DNA of 64,000 nucleotides from an uncultured Pseudomonadales bacterium (GTDB lineage: Bacteria > Pseudomonadota > Gammaproteobacteria > Pseudomonadales > Pseudohongiellaceae): assembly GCA_943789485.1 (NCBI GenBank), contig CALSUH010000028.1, positions 23,405 to 87,404 on the forward strand, written 5' to 3'. The position numbers were made by a program, and so were the translations under genes. The notes under the pieces were generated by a model. The model saw only the letters and a list, made by a program, of their open reading frames with translations. It was not told where the DNA came from and did not search any database. The number at the start of each line of letters is the position of its first letter. The first letter of the stretch is position 1. Shown here in pieces: positions 26,790 through 36,467 of the stretch.

Positions 26790-28016
26790 CTACTCGTATC
26801 GCAATGCATCGATGGGGTCTAGATTAGCTGCCTTGGCCGCCGGCAATATGCCGAAGAGTACGCCGACAAACCCTGAAAAGCCTAATGCCAGGGCTACGGA
26901 CCAAAGGGGGATGCTAGCAGGCGGAAACGAGGGAATGCTGCTGGAAATGAGAGTGCCGAGGCCATAGCCAATCGCCAAGCCGATCAATCCGCCCAATAGA
27001 GAAAGCAGTAGCGCCTCGATCAGGAACTGCATCAGAATATGATGACGTTTCGCGCCTATTGCCTTGCAGATACCAATCTCACGTGTGCGTTCGGTGACTG
27101 AAACAAGCATGATGTTCATGATGCCGATACCGCCTACAAGGAGCGAGATACTAACGATGCCTCCGATAACGATGGTGACCATGTTGATCACTGTATCGAA
27201 GGTTTCCATCAGTTGCTCGGCTGTCTGTATCTGAAAATCGTCGTCTTCATCACTATCCAAATCATGGGCATTGCGCAGCAGGTTGGTGAGTTGCGCAGTT
27301 ACATTCTCTAACACAGCCGATTCACTCAGGCTCAACTGAATCTGAATATCAGTACGCGCCTGATTGCCCTGCAGGCTGCGCATCGTGTTGTAGGGCATCA
27401 GTACGATATCGTCCTGACTCTGGCCCATGATTTCTCCCTTAGCTTCCATCAGGCCAACGATCTTGAACCATTCGCCGCCGATATCCACATACTCATTAAC
27501 CGGATTATCCGGCATGTTGAGATTCTCTCGAACTTTGTCGCCGATAATCACTACTCGCCTGCGCGTCAAATTATCGCTCTGGGCGATAAACCGACCGACA
27601 GACATGTAGTTTTGCGAGACCTCCTGAAAGGCATAGGTGGTACCCATAATCCGGCTAAACGCGGTCTGGGATCCGAACTTAATCTGCGAGGAACGATTCG
27701 CATAGAGAATGGGGGTAATAGACGCTATACCTTCAGCGCGCCTTTCGATCAGCTCCATATCCTCTGGCGTGAGCCTAGCGCGGATTCCTTTCATCTGATC
27801 TTCGAAGGGAGTATAGGATTGGATGGTGAGGCTATTTGAGCCAAGGGAGGCGAAAGTTTCGCCGATAAACGAACTCATTCCCTGGGTGACTGATATCACG
27901 GCTATAACACTAGCAACACCGATTACTATGCCTAATGTTGTTAGGAAGCTGCGTAATCCATGGGCAATTATCGATGCTAAGGCGGAACGGAAACTTTCTA
28001 TGAGTGCAAAAAACAT
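26790..28016 (-). CDS. MacB-type ABC transporter permease (FtsX family)
   Basis: This 408-residue inner-membrane protein has the MacB/FtsX layout: an N-terminal membrane helix (LTTLGIVIGVASVIAVISV), a large periplasmic domain of about 220 residues, and three C-terminal helices including GGIGIMNIMLVSVTERTREIGICKAIGAKR. It forms a tripartite efflux or mechanotransmission system with the ATPase and adaptor genes directly upstream. The gene begins at the last base of the ATPase gene. Substrates of such separate-ATPase MacB systems include peptides, lipids and antibiotics; not determinable here. Confidence 0.9.
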   Translation of the reverse strand: MFFALIESFRSALASIIAHGLRSFLTTLGIVIGVASVIAVISVTQGMSSFIGETFASLGSNSLTIQSYTPFEDQMKGIRARLTPEDMELIERRAEGIASITPILYANRSSQIKFGSQTAFSRIMGTTYAFQEVSQNYMSVGRFIAQSDNLTRRRVVIIGDKVRENLNMPDNPVNEYVDIGGEWFKIVGLMEAKGEIMGQSQDDIVLMPYNTMRSLQGNQARTDIQIQLSLSESAVLENVTAQLTNLLRNAHDLDSDEDDDFQIQTAEQLMETFDTVINMVTIVIGGIVSISLLVGGIGIMNIMLVSVTERTREIGICKAIGAKRHHILMQFLIEALLLSLLGGLIGLAIGYGLGTLISSSIPSFPPASIPLWSVALALGFSGFVGVLFGILPAAKAANLDPIDALRYE

Positions 28017-28717
28017 CAGCTGGTCACCGCGGCAGAGTTACTTGTACTGTCGTTAAACACTCTGCCATCTTTCATCTCGACTACGCGGTGGCAGTGTTGC
28101 GCGATCTCGTCTTCATGGGTCACGACAATTAGAGTGTGTCCTTCATCGTGAAGATCATCAAATAACTGCATGATCTCGATGGTGGTCTGCGAGTCAAGAT
28201 TTCCCGTGGGCTCGTCGGCGAGCAGAATAGAAGGGTGAGTCACCAGCGCGCGGGCGATGGCAACCCGCTGTCGTTGTCCGCCGGAGAGTTGGTTGGGCAG
28301 GTGATCAACCCTATCGCCCAAGCCGACGCGCTCCAGTGCCTGCATCGCCATGTCCTTGCGCTGGCGATAACCGATGCCGCGATACACCAAGGGCTGCATC
28401 ACATTGCCAAGAGCTGTAGCGCGCGGCAATAGATTAAAGCTCTGGAAGATAAACCCGATTTCGAGATTTCGAATCTCAGACAGCTCATTCGGGTCGAGAC
28501 TTTCTACGTTCTTGCCATTCAGGTGGTATTGACCACTACTGGGCTTATCCAGACAACCTAAGATATTGAGCATGGTCGACTTGCCAGAACCAGAGGAGCC
28601 TATGAAGGCGACGTAGTCATTCTCAATAACTTCAATGTCGATACCATCGAGTGCCTTCACGACCTGGTCGCCCATTTCGTAATATTTGGTAATGCCGCTA
28701 AGTTCGATTAGTGCCAT
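28016..28717 (-). CDS. MacB/LolD-type ABC transporter ATPase
   Basis: This 233-residue ATPase has Walker A GSSGSGKST (near residue 40), signature LSGGQRQRVAIARAL and Walker B ILLADEPTGNLD, typical of the LolD/MacB/FtsE group. It is encoded between the adaptor (5 bp upstream) and the FtsX-type permease (1-bp overlap), which together make a MacAB-like exporter. Confidence 0.93.
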   Translation of the reverse strand: MALIELSGITKYYEMGDQVVKALDGIDIEVIENDYVAFIGSSGSGKSTMLNILGCLDKPSSGQYHLNGKNVESLDPNELSEIRNLEIGFIFQSFNLLPRATALGNVMQPLVYRGIGYRQRKDMAMQALERVGLGDRVDHLPNQLSGGQRQRVAIARALVTHPSILLADEPTGNLDSQTTIEIMQLFDDLHDEGHTLIVVTHEDEIAQHCHRVVEMKDGRVFNDSTSNSAAVTS

Positions 28718-28722
28718 AGGGC

Positions 28723-29904
28723 TTACTGGAGTTCTACGCGAGTGGCATCGATCCGGTCACCTTCTAGCAGGTGTCGAAGTTCCTGATCGGGGCCGACTAT
28801 TATCTCGATATTGTCATCGATGTTGCTCATTAGTTCCTGATATTCGTCGTCGGAAATACCAACTTCTATCTTGGTCTTTCTAGCGATGCCGTTGTCGTTT
28901 ACGAACACGAAATACTCGCTACGCAGAGCAGACCGGTCTTCCTCGAAGATCACGGCCTGAATAGGTACGGCGATTACTTCCTGATCTTGCCGTGTGAATA
29001 TCTCAGCACGGCAAGACATGCCTGGGCGAAGTACAACATCGCCTGGGTCAGTGATCTTAATTTTAACCGTGAAACTAAGCCCCTGCCGGCCCGGAGCGAT
29101 TTTCGCCGTATTCGCTATATAGCGCACAACGCCTTGCATAGGTTGGTCCGGATAGGCGATAGCGACAATCTCTGTGCGCTGTCCAATCTCGATGTTGGCG
29201 ACATCAGCTTCGTCTACCAAGACCTCTGTATAGATGCTCGCCGGATTTGCGATAGTCATGAGAGAGGAACCGGGAATATTTGTTGAGCTGGCAATGGCTG
29301 TTTCGCCAACTTTGATATCGAGACTGGTTATAACGCCTTCGATTGGAGAAACAATCTTAGTCTTGCTGAGGTTGTCATTTACCTGATCTAGCTGCGCCCG
29401 CGCTTGCGTAAGTCGTTCAGTGGAAGATTTCAAATCGATCCGAGCGAGGTCCAATTGATTCTCGAGATTGTCGAACTCATTGTCACCGATCATCTTGCGT
29501 TCGTGCAGGCTTCTGCTGCGCTCGAACTGTCTAGACAGATTCTCGATGCGTACTATCTGCCTTTCAATGTCGATAGTATTAATGCGCTCAGCGGCCTCAG
29601 ACTGCTCCAAGCCGGCGATGAAGTTTTTGTCATCTACCTGCAGGAGTAGCTGGCCTGCAGTTACTGTATCGCCTTCCTCAACGAACAGCTCAGAAACCTT
29701 TCCAATAACTTCAGAACTGAGCATGACTTCTTCCTCGTGAGCGAGAAAACCTGAGGCGAGAATTGAAGGGCTTATTACACGCTGCGATAGGTTGGATACA
29801 TTGACAACCTTCGCGTCAGTGCCAAAAACGGTTCGATTAATAAACGGTAGGGCAATTACAGTTCCTGCGAGGAGCAAGATCAATATCAATTTCTTTGCAT
29901 TCAT
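28723..29904 (-). CDS. MacA-type periplasmic adaptor (HlyD/RND membrane-fusion protein)
   Basis: This 393-residue protein has an N-terminal membrane anchor (LILILLLAGTVIALPF), a lipoyl half-motif GKVSELFVEEGDTVTAGQLLLQVD, a coiled-coil hairpin of about 110 residues, the second lipoyl half IVSPIEGVITSLDIKVGETA and a beta-barrel domain. It bridges the inner-membrane exporter to an outer-membrane channel such as TolC, which is not encoded in this window. First of three tightly linked exporter genes; the YIP1 gene lies 120 bp upstream on the same strand. Confidence 0.91.
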   Translation of the reverse strand: MNAKKLILILLLAGTVIALPFINRTVFGTDAKVVNVSNLSQRVISPSILASGFLAHEEEVMLSSEVIGKVSELFVEEGDTVTAGQLLLQVDDKNFIAGLEQSEAAERINTIDIERQIVRIENLSRQFERSRSLHERKMIGDNEFDNLENQLDLARIDLKSSTERLTQARAQLDQVNDNLSKTKIVSPIEGVITSLDIKVGETAIASSTNIPGSSLMTIANPASIYTEVLVDEADVANIEIGQRTEIVAIAYPDQPMQGVVRYIANTAKIAPGRQGLSFTVKIKITDPGDVVLRPGMSCRAEIFTRQDQEVIAVPIQAVIFEEDRSALRSEYFVFVNDNGIARKTKIEVGISDDEYQELMSNIDDNIEIIVGPDQELRHLLEGDRIDATRVELQ

Positions 29905-30024
29905 TATGCGAATCCATTTTTCTGAAAGTCATCATACAAGTCGAAGATAGCTTTGTTCACTAGTGTTAGCGGCTACCGACTCACTGAGTTACCGCAAATA
30001 CGTTAAAAATTAACATATTTGAGT

Positions 30025-30750
30025 TTAATTGAACGCGAAATACGCCCAAACCCCCATTAATAAGAGATAAGGTGCTAAAACCACTGCCATCGCTTTCAGT
30101 AGGCTGCAATTTAGCCACTGCCTATATCCCATTACTATCAACACCATTCCCCAGAGCATAGGAAGACTAAGGGTATTGAACATTGAAGTAAGAGAGCCGT
30201 TGCTGGATTGCATGCCTAAGTTCGCTAGAGTCAATGGATCTAGGTCGTAGCTACTGAGTTGTCCGTTCGGGCTCAATGCGATAGTGGTTACCATTCCCAC
30301 TATTGACAAAATATAAGGTAGGCTGCTCCAGAGGACTAACGAAAACCAATTCCCAAACTTTTGACCGCTTCCGGTGATTGCTGAAATTAGACTGAGATAA
30401 CCCGATTGTAAGACATAGATGGCGAGTGTTCCGATAGCACTGCCCAAAACTCCGAACATTTTGAAGGTAGTTTGCGACATCGAAGCCATGCTTTCGCGTG
30501 CGACTTCTAATTGCTCTCCATCGAGATTAGCTTCAGCCAGCGTTGCATCGATAAACCAATCGAAATCCACAATAGAGAAATACCAAAACATTACAGCCAT
30601 CGTGCTGGGTATTATTAGGGCAAGAGGAAATAGTTTGCTGGGTCGTTGCTGCAGCTCAGTAAATGCTTCGCCGGGGGAAAGTAGGATATTAGTCGCTGTA
30701 TTGATTAGCCCAGCAGGCTTTGTTTTCGTTGTTTCAATTGCGTCAGTCAT
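30025..30750 (-). CDS. YIP1 family membrane protein
   Basis: This 241-residue protein has about five hydrophobic segments and the Yip1-domain opening LSPGEAFTELQQRPSKLFPLALIIPS. Bacterial YIP1 proteins are widespread and poorly characterised; some lie beside transport or lipid genes. Here it is on the same strand as a MacAB-type exporter, with a 120-bp gap, so it may be co-expressed with it. Confidence 0.78.
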   Translation of the reverse strand: MTDAIETTKTKPAGLINTATNILLSPGEAFTELQQRPSKLFPLALIIPSTMAVMFWYFSIVDFDWFIDATLAEANLDGEQLEVARESMASMSQTTFKMFGVLGSAIGTLAIYVLQSGYLSLISAITGSGQKFGNWFSLVLWSSLPYILSIVGMVTTIALSPNGQLSSYDLDPLTLANLGMQSSNGSLTSMFNTLSLPMLWGMVLIVMGYRQWLNCSLLKAMAVVLAPYLLLMGVWAYFAFN

Positions 30751-31566
30751 GTCTCTGTTCTCGTTATCTTGCTCGTTAAGTATCTGTCTTCGATGCCATC
30801 TTGCTAAAGCTAATCTAGAAGATGTTACGACTCTTAAAAGGCATGCCTAGGAATTAAATGGTGGCATTTTTTCCTGTTTCAAGTTCAAAGCATAATTCCA
30901 TTCTACTAGCTATCTCTTCGGACCCTTAAACCTACCTATATTCATCATCAATAAATACGTCATCTATCTATAGTATTGGTCCCTGACCTTTTATAAATGG
31001 GTGGATCGAGAAGAAGGTATTTTGCATTCGCATTGTGATGAGCTAGTGTCGAATTTAGAATAATTCAGGGAAGCTAGACCTAATGAGAATTTTTTGACTT
31101 TCGTATTGCTGTTGCTTGCTACTCAGATGCTTCCGTCGAATTCCAATTAGTGATGGCGCTGTCCTATTGAAATAAAAAAGGCCAGAGTTGGCTTAATAAT
31201 CAGCATATTAATGTATTCGGTACTGTGCAGCGTCCAATTTCAGCATCCTACTAAAATCAAACTATCCGACAATTTATAGGTCCCATTGACTCCCTAATTA
31301 ACCGCAGAGGGCAATTAAATTCCTTGTTGAATGATTAGCTAGTAAAGCAGCGTTACACAATTGATGTAAATCCTGCTGTCGTTAGTATCCGCGTGAAAAC
31401 GTGCCACATTGATGAGCAACAGCTGCTCTGAGTGTATTACAGCTACAAGAGTATTGAGGCTCTGCTGGATGGCAACATCGGGCTTGCCAATAGCTATAGA
31501 TCGATTGGCGAAAGAAATTAGGCTGCATCCTTGGAATCAGCAGCGATTACCAGCAATTAGTTGATT
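30751..31566. other. Long intergenic region, probably decayed DNA
   Basis: No intact gene is visible in this 816-bp AT-rich stretch. It must hold the promoter of the YIP1 operon. A short plus-strand segment near 31430-31520 reads YSYKSIEALLDGN, which faintly recalls the end of IS21-type transposases, but stop codons interrupt it and I do not call it. Confidence 0.35.
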
Positions 31567-32184
31567 TTATTCGACAGCTTTTTCCACGGCGCGCTGATAG
31601 GCGGGACGAGAGAAGCTTCTCTCTAAGTATGCTTCCAGTTTGGGGAAAGGCTTTAGTTGGCCGAGTCTTTTGGCTAAAGCGATAACATAGCTCACACCAA
31701 AATCTGCAGCTGAAAAATCCTCACCTAGAATAAATTCATTGTCTGCGAGCTGATTCGAAATATGACCTAAATGCAGTGCTACCTCACGCTTGCTATAAGC
31801 ATCTAGACCCGCATGGGATTCAGTCGATCGAAGTAATATCATTTTTACCAGCAGTGGTCCGAATACTGATCCTTCTGGGTAGTGCAGCCATTGTGTGAAG
31901 TGGGCCCATTTTTTAATGTCAGATCGAGGTGGGGCGAAATTATGCTCGGTGTCGTATTTTTCTAACAGGTAGGTAGTGATTGCACTAGATTCCGAAATCA
32001 TCAAATCATCATCCTCGATGACCGGAGATTTACCTAGAGGGTGTACTGCCCTTAAGTCTTCCTGGGCGAGAAAAGTCTCAGGGTCTCTGTGGTAGACCTT
32101 TAACTCGTAATCAATCTCTAATTCTTCAAGTTGCCAGACGGCTATTATTGAGCGGCCGATGCGTAGGTGATGCAATACAATCAT
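31567..32184 (-). CDS. Glutathione S-transferase family protein
   Basis: The 205-residue protein has an N-terminal thioredoxin-like domain (IVLHHLRIGRSIIAVWQLEELEIDYELKVY, LGKSPVIEDDDLMISESSAITTYLLEKY with the cis-Pro and the ES glutathione-binding pair) and a helical C-terminal domain (FSAADFGVSYVIALAKRLG). ATG at 32184 is preferred over one 12 codons upstream because GGAG lies 8 bases before it. Beta/theta-like GSTs conjugate glutathione or act as peroxidases or dehalogenases; the substrate is unknown. It is divergent from the MATE transporter, so the two may share a control region. Confidence 0.9.
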   Translation of the reverse strand: MIVLHHLRIGRSIIAVWQLEELEIDYELKVYHRDPETFLAQEDLRAVHPLGKSPVIEDDDLMISESSAITTYLLEKYDTEHNFAPPRSDIKKWAHFTQWLHYPEGSVFGPLLVKMILLRSTESHAGLDAYSKREVALHLGHISNQLADNEFILGEDFSAADFGVSYVIALAKRLGQLKPFPKLEAYLERSFSRPAYQRAVEKAVE

Positions 32185-32308
32185 GTTGGACTCCAGTTTC
32201 GATGACTCAGATAGTCGCATGTTGCTGGAGCTTTCGCCAGAACTGGCCTAATCTACTACGAACATTTTTAATTTCATTAATTATAGCTAGAACCCTCCGC
32301 ATTCGATT

Positions 32309-33640
32309 ATGCAAAATCCAAATTCCATCACGTATAGATATCTTATCGAGAAGGCCTGGCCAATTATCTTGGCTAATGCTGCTGTGCCTCTATTGGGATT
32401 GGTAGACACTGCAGTAATCGGCAACGTAGGCACAGTGACTGATTTAGGTGCTATAGCGTTCGGTGCGTTAATTTTTTCCTTCGTTTACTGGAGCTTCGGT
32501 TTCTTACGCATGGGGACTACTGGGTCAGTAGCGCAGGCTTTGGGTGCCTCAGATCAACTTGAGATTCGCGCAGTACTTGGCAGGGCTCTTATTTTGGCCG
32601 TTGCACTGGGTCTCATGTTAATCGTGATGCAGTGGGGTATCCGTCTGGTTGCCTTGTCTTTGTTGGATGGCAGTGCTGCCGTCGAAAAGGTCACTGCGCA
32701 GTATTTCAATATTCGCATATGGGGGGCACCTGCCACCCTGGCTACATTTGCCCTGATGGGGGTTTTGATTGGCCTAGGTAATAGTCGGCAAATACTGCTA
32801 GTGCAGCTGTTCCTTAACGGGCTCAACATGAGTCTCGATATCTATTTTGCTGGGATACTTGATTGGGGTGTTGAGGGTATCGCGCTCGGCACTATTATCG
32901 CCGAATGGTCAACATTGCTATTCGCGGTCTGGCTTATCATGCGGGAATTAAATTCTCGTCGTGAGCCTGATAGTGAATTCTGGCCACGATCTCGCTTGTT
33001 AGATGCCGGTGCACTTAAAAAAATGCTCGCAGCAAATAGAGACATCATGATCCGCACGCTACTGCTGGTCTTCTCCTTCGGCTTCTTCATTAATCAGAGT
33101 GCGCAATTTGGTGATGTCGTGCTCGCTGGCAACCATATATTGTTGCAGCTTATCTCCTTCGCCGCTTTCTTTCTTGATGGCTATGCGTTCGTCGTCGAAT
33201 CTCTGGTTGGCTCTTCTATGGGTGCGAAGCGTCGGGACTCGTTTGATATCGCAGTGAAGCGCTCGAGTATTCTTGCTCTGGTGACAGCCGCGGCATTAGC
33301 ACTGTTGCTTCTCCTGTTTGGAGACTTGGCTGTGGCTGTGCTTACCGACCTTGAGCCAGTTCAAGCAGCGGCGCAGGGGTCGTTATTTCTTGCGGCAATT
33401 TACATCTTCTTTTCTTTTGCCGCCTTCCAGTTGGACGGTATTTTTATTGGTGCTTCGTTTACGCGCCAAATGCGCAATGCAGCCTTTCTCTCCATCGCAG
33501 TTTTCTTAGCCGCTTGGTGGATACTGATGGATAGGTTTGGGGTGAACGGGCTGTGGTGGGCAATGATTATCTATGTGGCGGCCCGAGCCGATGCGCTACT
33601 ACTCTTTTATCCTGCGCTGCGTAAGTCGATTGCTCACTAA
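32309..33640 (+). CDS. MATE family efflux transporter (DinF-like)
   Basis: This 443-residue protein with about 12 membrane segments has the MATE pattern of two six-helix halves. It opens IEKAWPIILANAAVPLLGLVDTAVIGNVG, has the LRMGTTGSVAQALGA segment, and the repeat signature AFFLDGYAFVVESLVGSSMGAKRRD in the second half, all typical of the DinF subgroup. It probably exports organic cations or drugs coupled to sodium or protons. The gene overlaps the end of the convergent DUF3301 gene by 4 bp. Confidence 0.9.
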   Translation: MQNPNSITYRYLIEKAWPIILANAAVPLLGLVDTAVIGNVGTVTDLGAIAFGALIFSFVYWSFGFLRMGTTGSVAQALGASDQLEIRAVLGRALILAVALGLMLIVMQWGIRLVALSLLDGSAAVEKVTAQYFNIRIWGAPATLATFALMGVLIGLGNSRQILLVQLFLNGLNMSLDIYFAGILDWGVEGIALGTIIAEWSTLLFAVWLIMRELNSRREPDSEFWPRSRLLDAGALKKMLAANRDIMIRTLLLVFSFGFFINQSAQFGDVVLAGNHILLQLISFAAFFLDGYAFVVESLVGSSMGAKRRDSFDIAVKRSSILALVTAAALALLLLLFGDLAVAVLTDLEPVQAAAQGSLFLAAIYIFFSFAAFQLDGIFIGASFTRQMRNAAFLSIAVFLAAWWILMDRFGVNGLWWAMIIYVAARADALLLFYPALRKSIAH

Positions 33641-33987
33641 TGTAGAAATTTGTCGTGGTCTTCGGGCAGCATATGGGGATCGAGATGCAGCTTGTGCAAG
33701 CGCATGCCGTGTAGCTCCGCTGAACCCTGAGAGCGTGCCTCTCCGGTTGATGTGAACTCGAAGCTATAGCGCCTTCTCAGTCTCATTAAGCCTTCGTTGT
33801 CCCGCACCGGCCAGACCCCCTTCAAGACCATAGTCTGATCCAGCAGTTGGAGGTTCTGTTCTTTGCAAAGTTTGTATACGTGGGTCATGGCGACGGCCTT
33901 AACCTTATCACCACCCCACCAGAAGGCGATTAGGGATGCGATTACAGTACTCCAAATGAGAAAAGACAGACTCACAATAAATTCCAT
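33637..33987 (-). CDS. DUF3301 family protein
   Basis: This 116-residue protein has an N-terminal membrane helix, then AVAMTHVYKLCKEQNLQLLDQTMVLKGVWPVRDNEGLMRLRRRYSFEFTSTGEAR, which is the conserved body of DUF3301, and a His-rich tail (MRLHKLHLDPHMLP). The family is widespread in gammaproteobacteria and uncharacterised. It lies between the MATE and FabH-like genes. Confidence 0.85.
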   Translation of the reverse strand: MEFIVSLSFLIWSTVIASLIAFWWGGDKVKAVAMTHVYKLCKEQNLQLLDQTMVLKGVWPVRDNEGLMRLRRRYSFEFTSTGEARSQGSAELHGMRLHKLHLDPHMLPEDHDKFLH

Positions 33988-34056
33988 TCGTGAATAAAGG
34001 GGGGCGAATTGGGTAGGCCTAGATTAGTCGTTTAGTCCGCCTAAATACAATGACAA

Positions 34057-35151
34057 TTAGTCGTCAGTCGATTTTGTAGCGTGCTCTATGTAGCGCTTGA
34101 TCTGAGGTGCGAGAATTTCCAATGCGGTCTGATCGCAAGGCGGCATTCCGGCATCGCTTAGTGTTAGCGGCGTCACGCGATCTCCCCAGCGAATGAGGGC
34201 AGCTCCCCAAGTAAGCCCGGCACCGAAGGTGGCAGACAGCACATAGTCGCCGGGTCTAATTCTTTTTTCTTCCAATGCTTCCGTGAGTGCAACTGGAATA
34301 GTGCCTGCAGAAGTATTGCCGTATTTGTGAACATTGGTGAACACCTTGTCCGTAGAGATGCCTACTCGTTTGGCGAGGGCGTCAAGGATTCGCTTATTTG
34401 CCTGATGGGGGACGACAAGGTTTACCTTGTCGAGGCTCACGCCGGTCTCTTCAAGAACGCTTAGGCAGGCTTGAGCCATTGCCTTTACAGCACGTCTGAA
34501 AACTTCCTGTCCTTCGAAATTCCATCCGACATACAGGAATTCGTCGCTGAGCCGGCTGTAGGCCGAACCGAGATTGGTAATCTGAATAGCATATTTTGCA
34601 TCGGCTTCACAACCGATCTTGGCTGCTAGCAGGCCCACTTCTTTGTCGGTAGCTTCTATCACCACCGCGCCGCATGCATCGCCAAATAATACGGCGACAT
34701 CTCTTTGAGCCCAGTTCATGTAATGCGATATAAATTCACCACCGATAACCAAGACTTTCTTGTGGGCGCCGGTACGGATGAGATTCGTGCCGATGTGCAG
34801 GCCGTAGAGGAAGCCGGTGCAGGCAGAGTTAATGTCAATCGACGCAGCGTTGCGGGCACCGATGGCATCTTGAACTATCGATGCAGTGTTAGGGCAGAGG
34901 CTGTCATTAGTAAGGCTCCCGAGTAGGATGAGGTCCAGCTCCATAGGATCCATGTCGGCCGCAGCCAGAGCGTGCCGAGCTGCCACAATCGCCATGTCTG
35001 AAAAATTCGTATGGCAGATACGACGCTCGCGGATGCCGGTTCTGGAGGCGATCCACTCGTCGGAGGTGTCGATGAAAGTGGCAAGATCATCATTACTGAG
35101 CACCGCAGGTGGTACACATTTTCCCCATCCGGTGATTTCAGCGTGCTTCAT
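34057..35151 (-). CDS. FabH-like beta-ketoacyl-ACP synthase III
   Basis: This 364-residue thiolase-fold condensing enzyme has the FabH catalytic triad: Cys111 (SACTGF), His249 (VPHQANKR) and Asn279 (HKYGNTSAGTIP). It starts with the FabH-like ITGWGKCVPPAVLSNDDL. Members start fatty acid synthesis or make 3-oxo intermediates of secondary or signalling lipids. This one is slightly longer than housekeeping FabH (about 317 residues) and stands outside any fab cluster, so a specialised role is likely. Confidence 0.9.
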   Translation of the reverse strand: MKHAEITGWGKCVPPAVLSNDDLATFIDTSDEWIASRTGIRERRICHTNFSDMAIVAARHALAAADMDPMELDLILLGSLTNDSLCPNTASIVQDAIGARNAASIDINSACTGFLYGLHIGTNLIRTGAHKKVLVIGGEFISHYMNWAQRDVAVLFGDACGAVVIEATDKEVGLLAAKIGCEADAKYAIQITNLGSAYSRLSDEFLYVGWNFEGQEVFRRAVKAMAQACLSVLEETGVSLDKVNLVVPHQANKRILDALAKRVGISTDKVFTNVHKYGNTSAGTIPVALTEALEEKRIRPGDYVLSATFGAGLTWGAALIRWGDRVTPLTLSDAGMPPCDQTALEILAPQIKRYIEHATKSTDD

Positions 35152-35458
35152 GGTGATTCTCCAATCTCTCGATTCGGATCAATTTGATCCTCTTAGGCCG
35201 AAATACCAAAGAGTAAGTTATTTTTAAATAGATTCGGCTAAACCCTTTCTTGTTATAAGGGCCGAAGGAAATTATTCTTTATCAGCCCAGCTCAAACTGC
35301 TGTTTCATTGTATTGAATAAGCGTGGCAACGCGCCAAAGTTGCTTGAAGCATACTTCATTTCGTCAGGGCATGATAGCCTCCAGCCCAATGAATGTGCAG
35401 CTTCCAGCACTTTCGCTGGAGAATGAGAAAGTCATCACACACAGACAAGGAAATTAAC
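35152..35458. other. Divergent promoter region
   Basis: This 307-bp spacer separates the divergent FabH-like and DUF547 genes and has no other visible gene. Confidence 0.4.
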
Positions 35459-36256
35459 TTGCATCACCTGCTTAAAAAATTCGCCTGCCTGCTTTTACTG
35501 CTTCCTCTCCATGTTCAAGCCGAATTCGATCACGCTGAGTGGGACGGCTTGCTGAAAGAGCATGTCACAGTTATTGATAGTGGAATCGCCACACAGCTTG
35601 ATTATTCGGGAATGGCTGGAGAAAGAGTAGTGCTGAAGGCTTATCTAGCCAAAGCAGCACAGGTGCCGCGCAGCACTTTCGACAGCTGGTCGATCGCCGC
35701 TCAGCTCGCCTTCCTGATCAACGTTTACAATGCCAGCACAGTCGATGTGATTCTGGAAGAATACCCCGATATCGATTCCATCAGAGATATCGGCTTCATC
35801 TTATCTTCTGCCTGGAATCAGGAATTCGCTAGTTTATTCGGTGAACTAGTCACTCTTGATGAGATCGAACACGAAATGATTCGTGGTTGGGGTCGCTATA
35901 ACGAACCTAGGATTCACTTTGCAGTAAATTGCGCAGCGATAGGTTGTCCGGCCCTTCGTGCTGAGGCCTTCCTCGGTGAGACGTTGGAGAGGCAACTGGA
36001 GGACAGTACCGTAAAATTCTTAAGCGACAGGAGTCGTAACTATTTCGACAATGGCCGCCTGTATGTTTCTAGCATCTTCGATTGGTATGAAGAAGATTTC
36101 GAGAAGGGCTGGCGCGGAGTTGATTCAGTGGCCGAATTTTTGGCTGGGTATGCGGCTGAGTTAGGCGTAGATATGGCTACTGCAAATCAACTTCGCGCTG
36201 ATGATATTCGCATTCGCCATCTTAAATACGATTGGAGTCTGAACGATACTCAGTGA
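35459..36256 (+). CDS. DUF547 domain secreted protein
   Basis: The protein has a signal peptide (HHLLKKFACLLLLLPLHVQA) and the DUF547 pattern: SIAAQLAFLINVYNASTVDVIL, a core IHFAVNCAAIGCPALR with paired cysteines, and FLSDRSRNYFDNGRLYVSSIFDWYEEDF. The start is taken as TTG at 35459, with AAGGA 7-8 bases upstream and directly before the signal peptide; an in-frame ATG at 35393 would add 22 unlikely residues. DUF547 proteins are periplasmic and uncharacterised. The gene ends 48 bp before the tRNA-Sec gene on the same strand. Confidence 0.82.
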   Translation: MHHLLKKFACLLLLLPLHVQAEFDHAEWDGLLKEHVTVIDSGIATQLDYSGMAGERVVLKAYLAKAAQVPRSTFDSWSIAAQLAFLINVYNASTVDVILEEYPDIDSIRDIGFILSSAWNQEFASLFGELVTLDEIEHEMIRGWGRYNEPRIHFAVNCAAIGCPALRAEAFLGETLERQLEDSTVKFLSDRSRNYFDNGRLYVSSIFDWYEEDFEKGWRGVDSVAEFLAGYAAELGVDMATANQLRADDIRIRHLKYDWSLNDTQ

Positions 36257-36304
36257 GTGCCCGCGGAGGGTGACTCCAACCCTGATTATGATAAACTCCT
36301 TGGT

Positions 36305-36397
36305 GGAAGAGTATCATCCCCGGTGGGGTGCCCGGACTTCAAACCCGGTGAAGTCTGTTAATGACAGGCTTGGTGGGTTCGACTCCTGCCTCTTCCG
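36305..36397 (+). tRNA. selC: tRNA-Sec (UCA anticodon)
   Basis: The sequence folds as the long bacterial selenocysteine tRNA. The acceptor stem starts GGAAGAG (E. coli starts GGAAGAT) and closes with CTCTTCC and discriminator G. The anticodon loop CTTCAAA contains TCA (36339-36341). A long variable arm pairs AAGTCTGT with ACAGGCTT, and the T loop is TTCGACT, as in E. coli. The anticodon stem appears to have an A-C mismatch next to the loop. The CCA end is not encoded (GCAA follows). It decodes UGA as selenocysteine with SelB, also in this window. Confidence 0.95.
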
Positions 36398-36467
36398 CAA
36401 AAATTCTTGCCCTACCGTCCCGCACTGTTCCAACCATTTTTTCTCTTCTTATTTTTTGCTAATGGAA

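Noticed and set aside
31400..31530. Trace resembling the C-terminal part of an IS21-type transposase
   Set aside because: Only a dozen residues look similar and stop codons interrupt the frame; could be chance.
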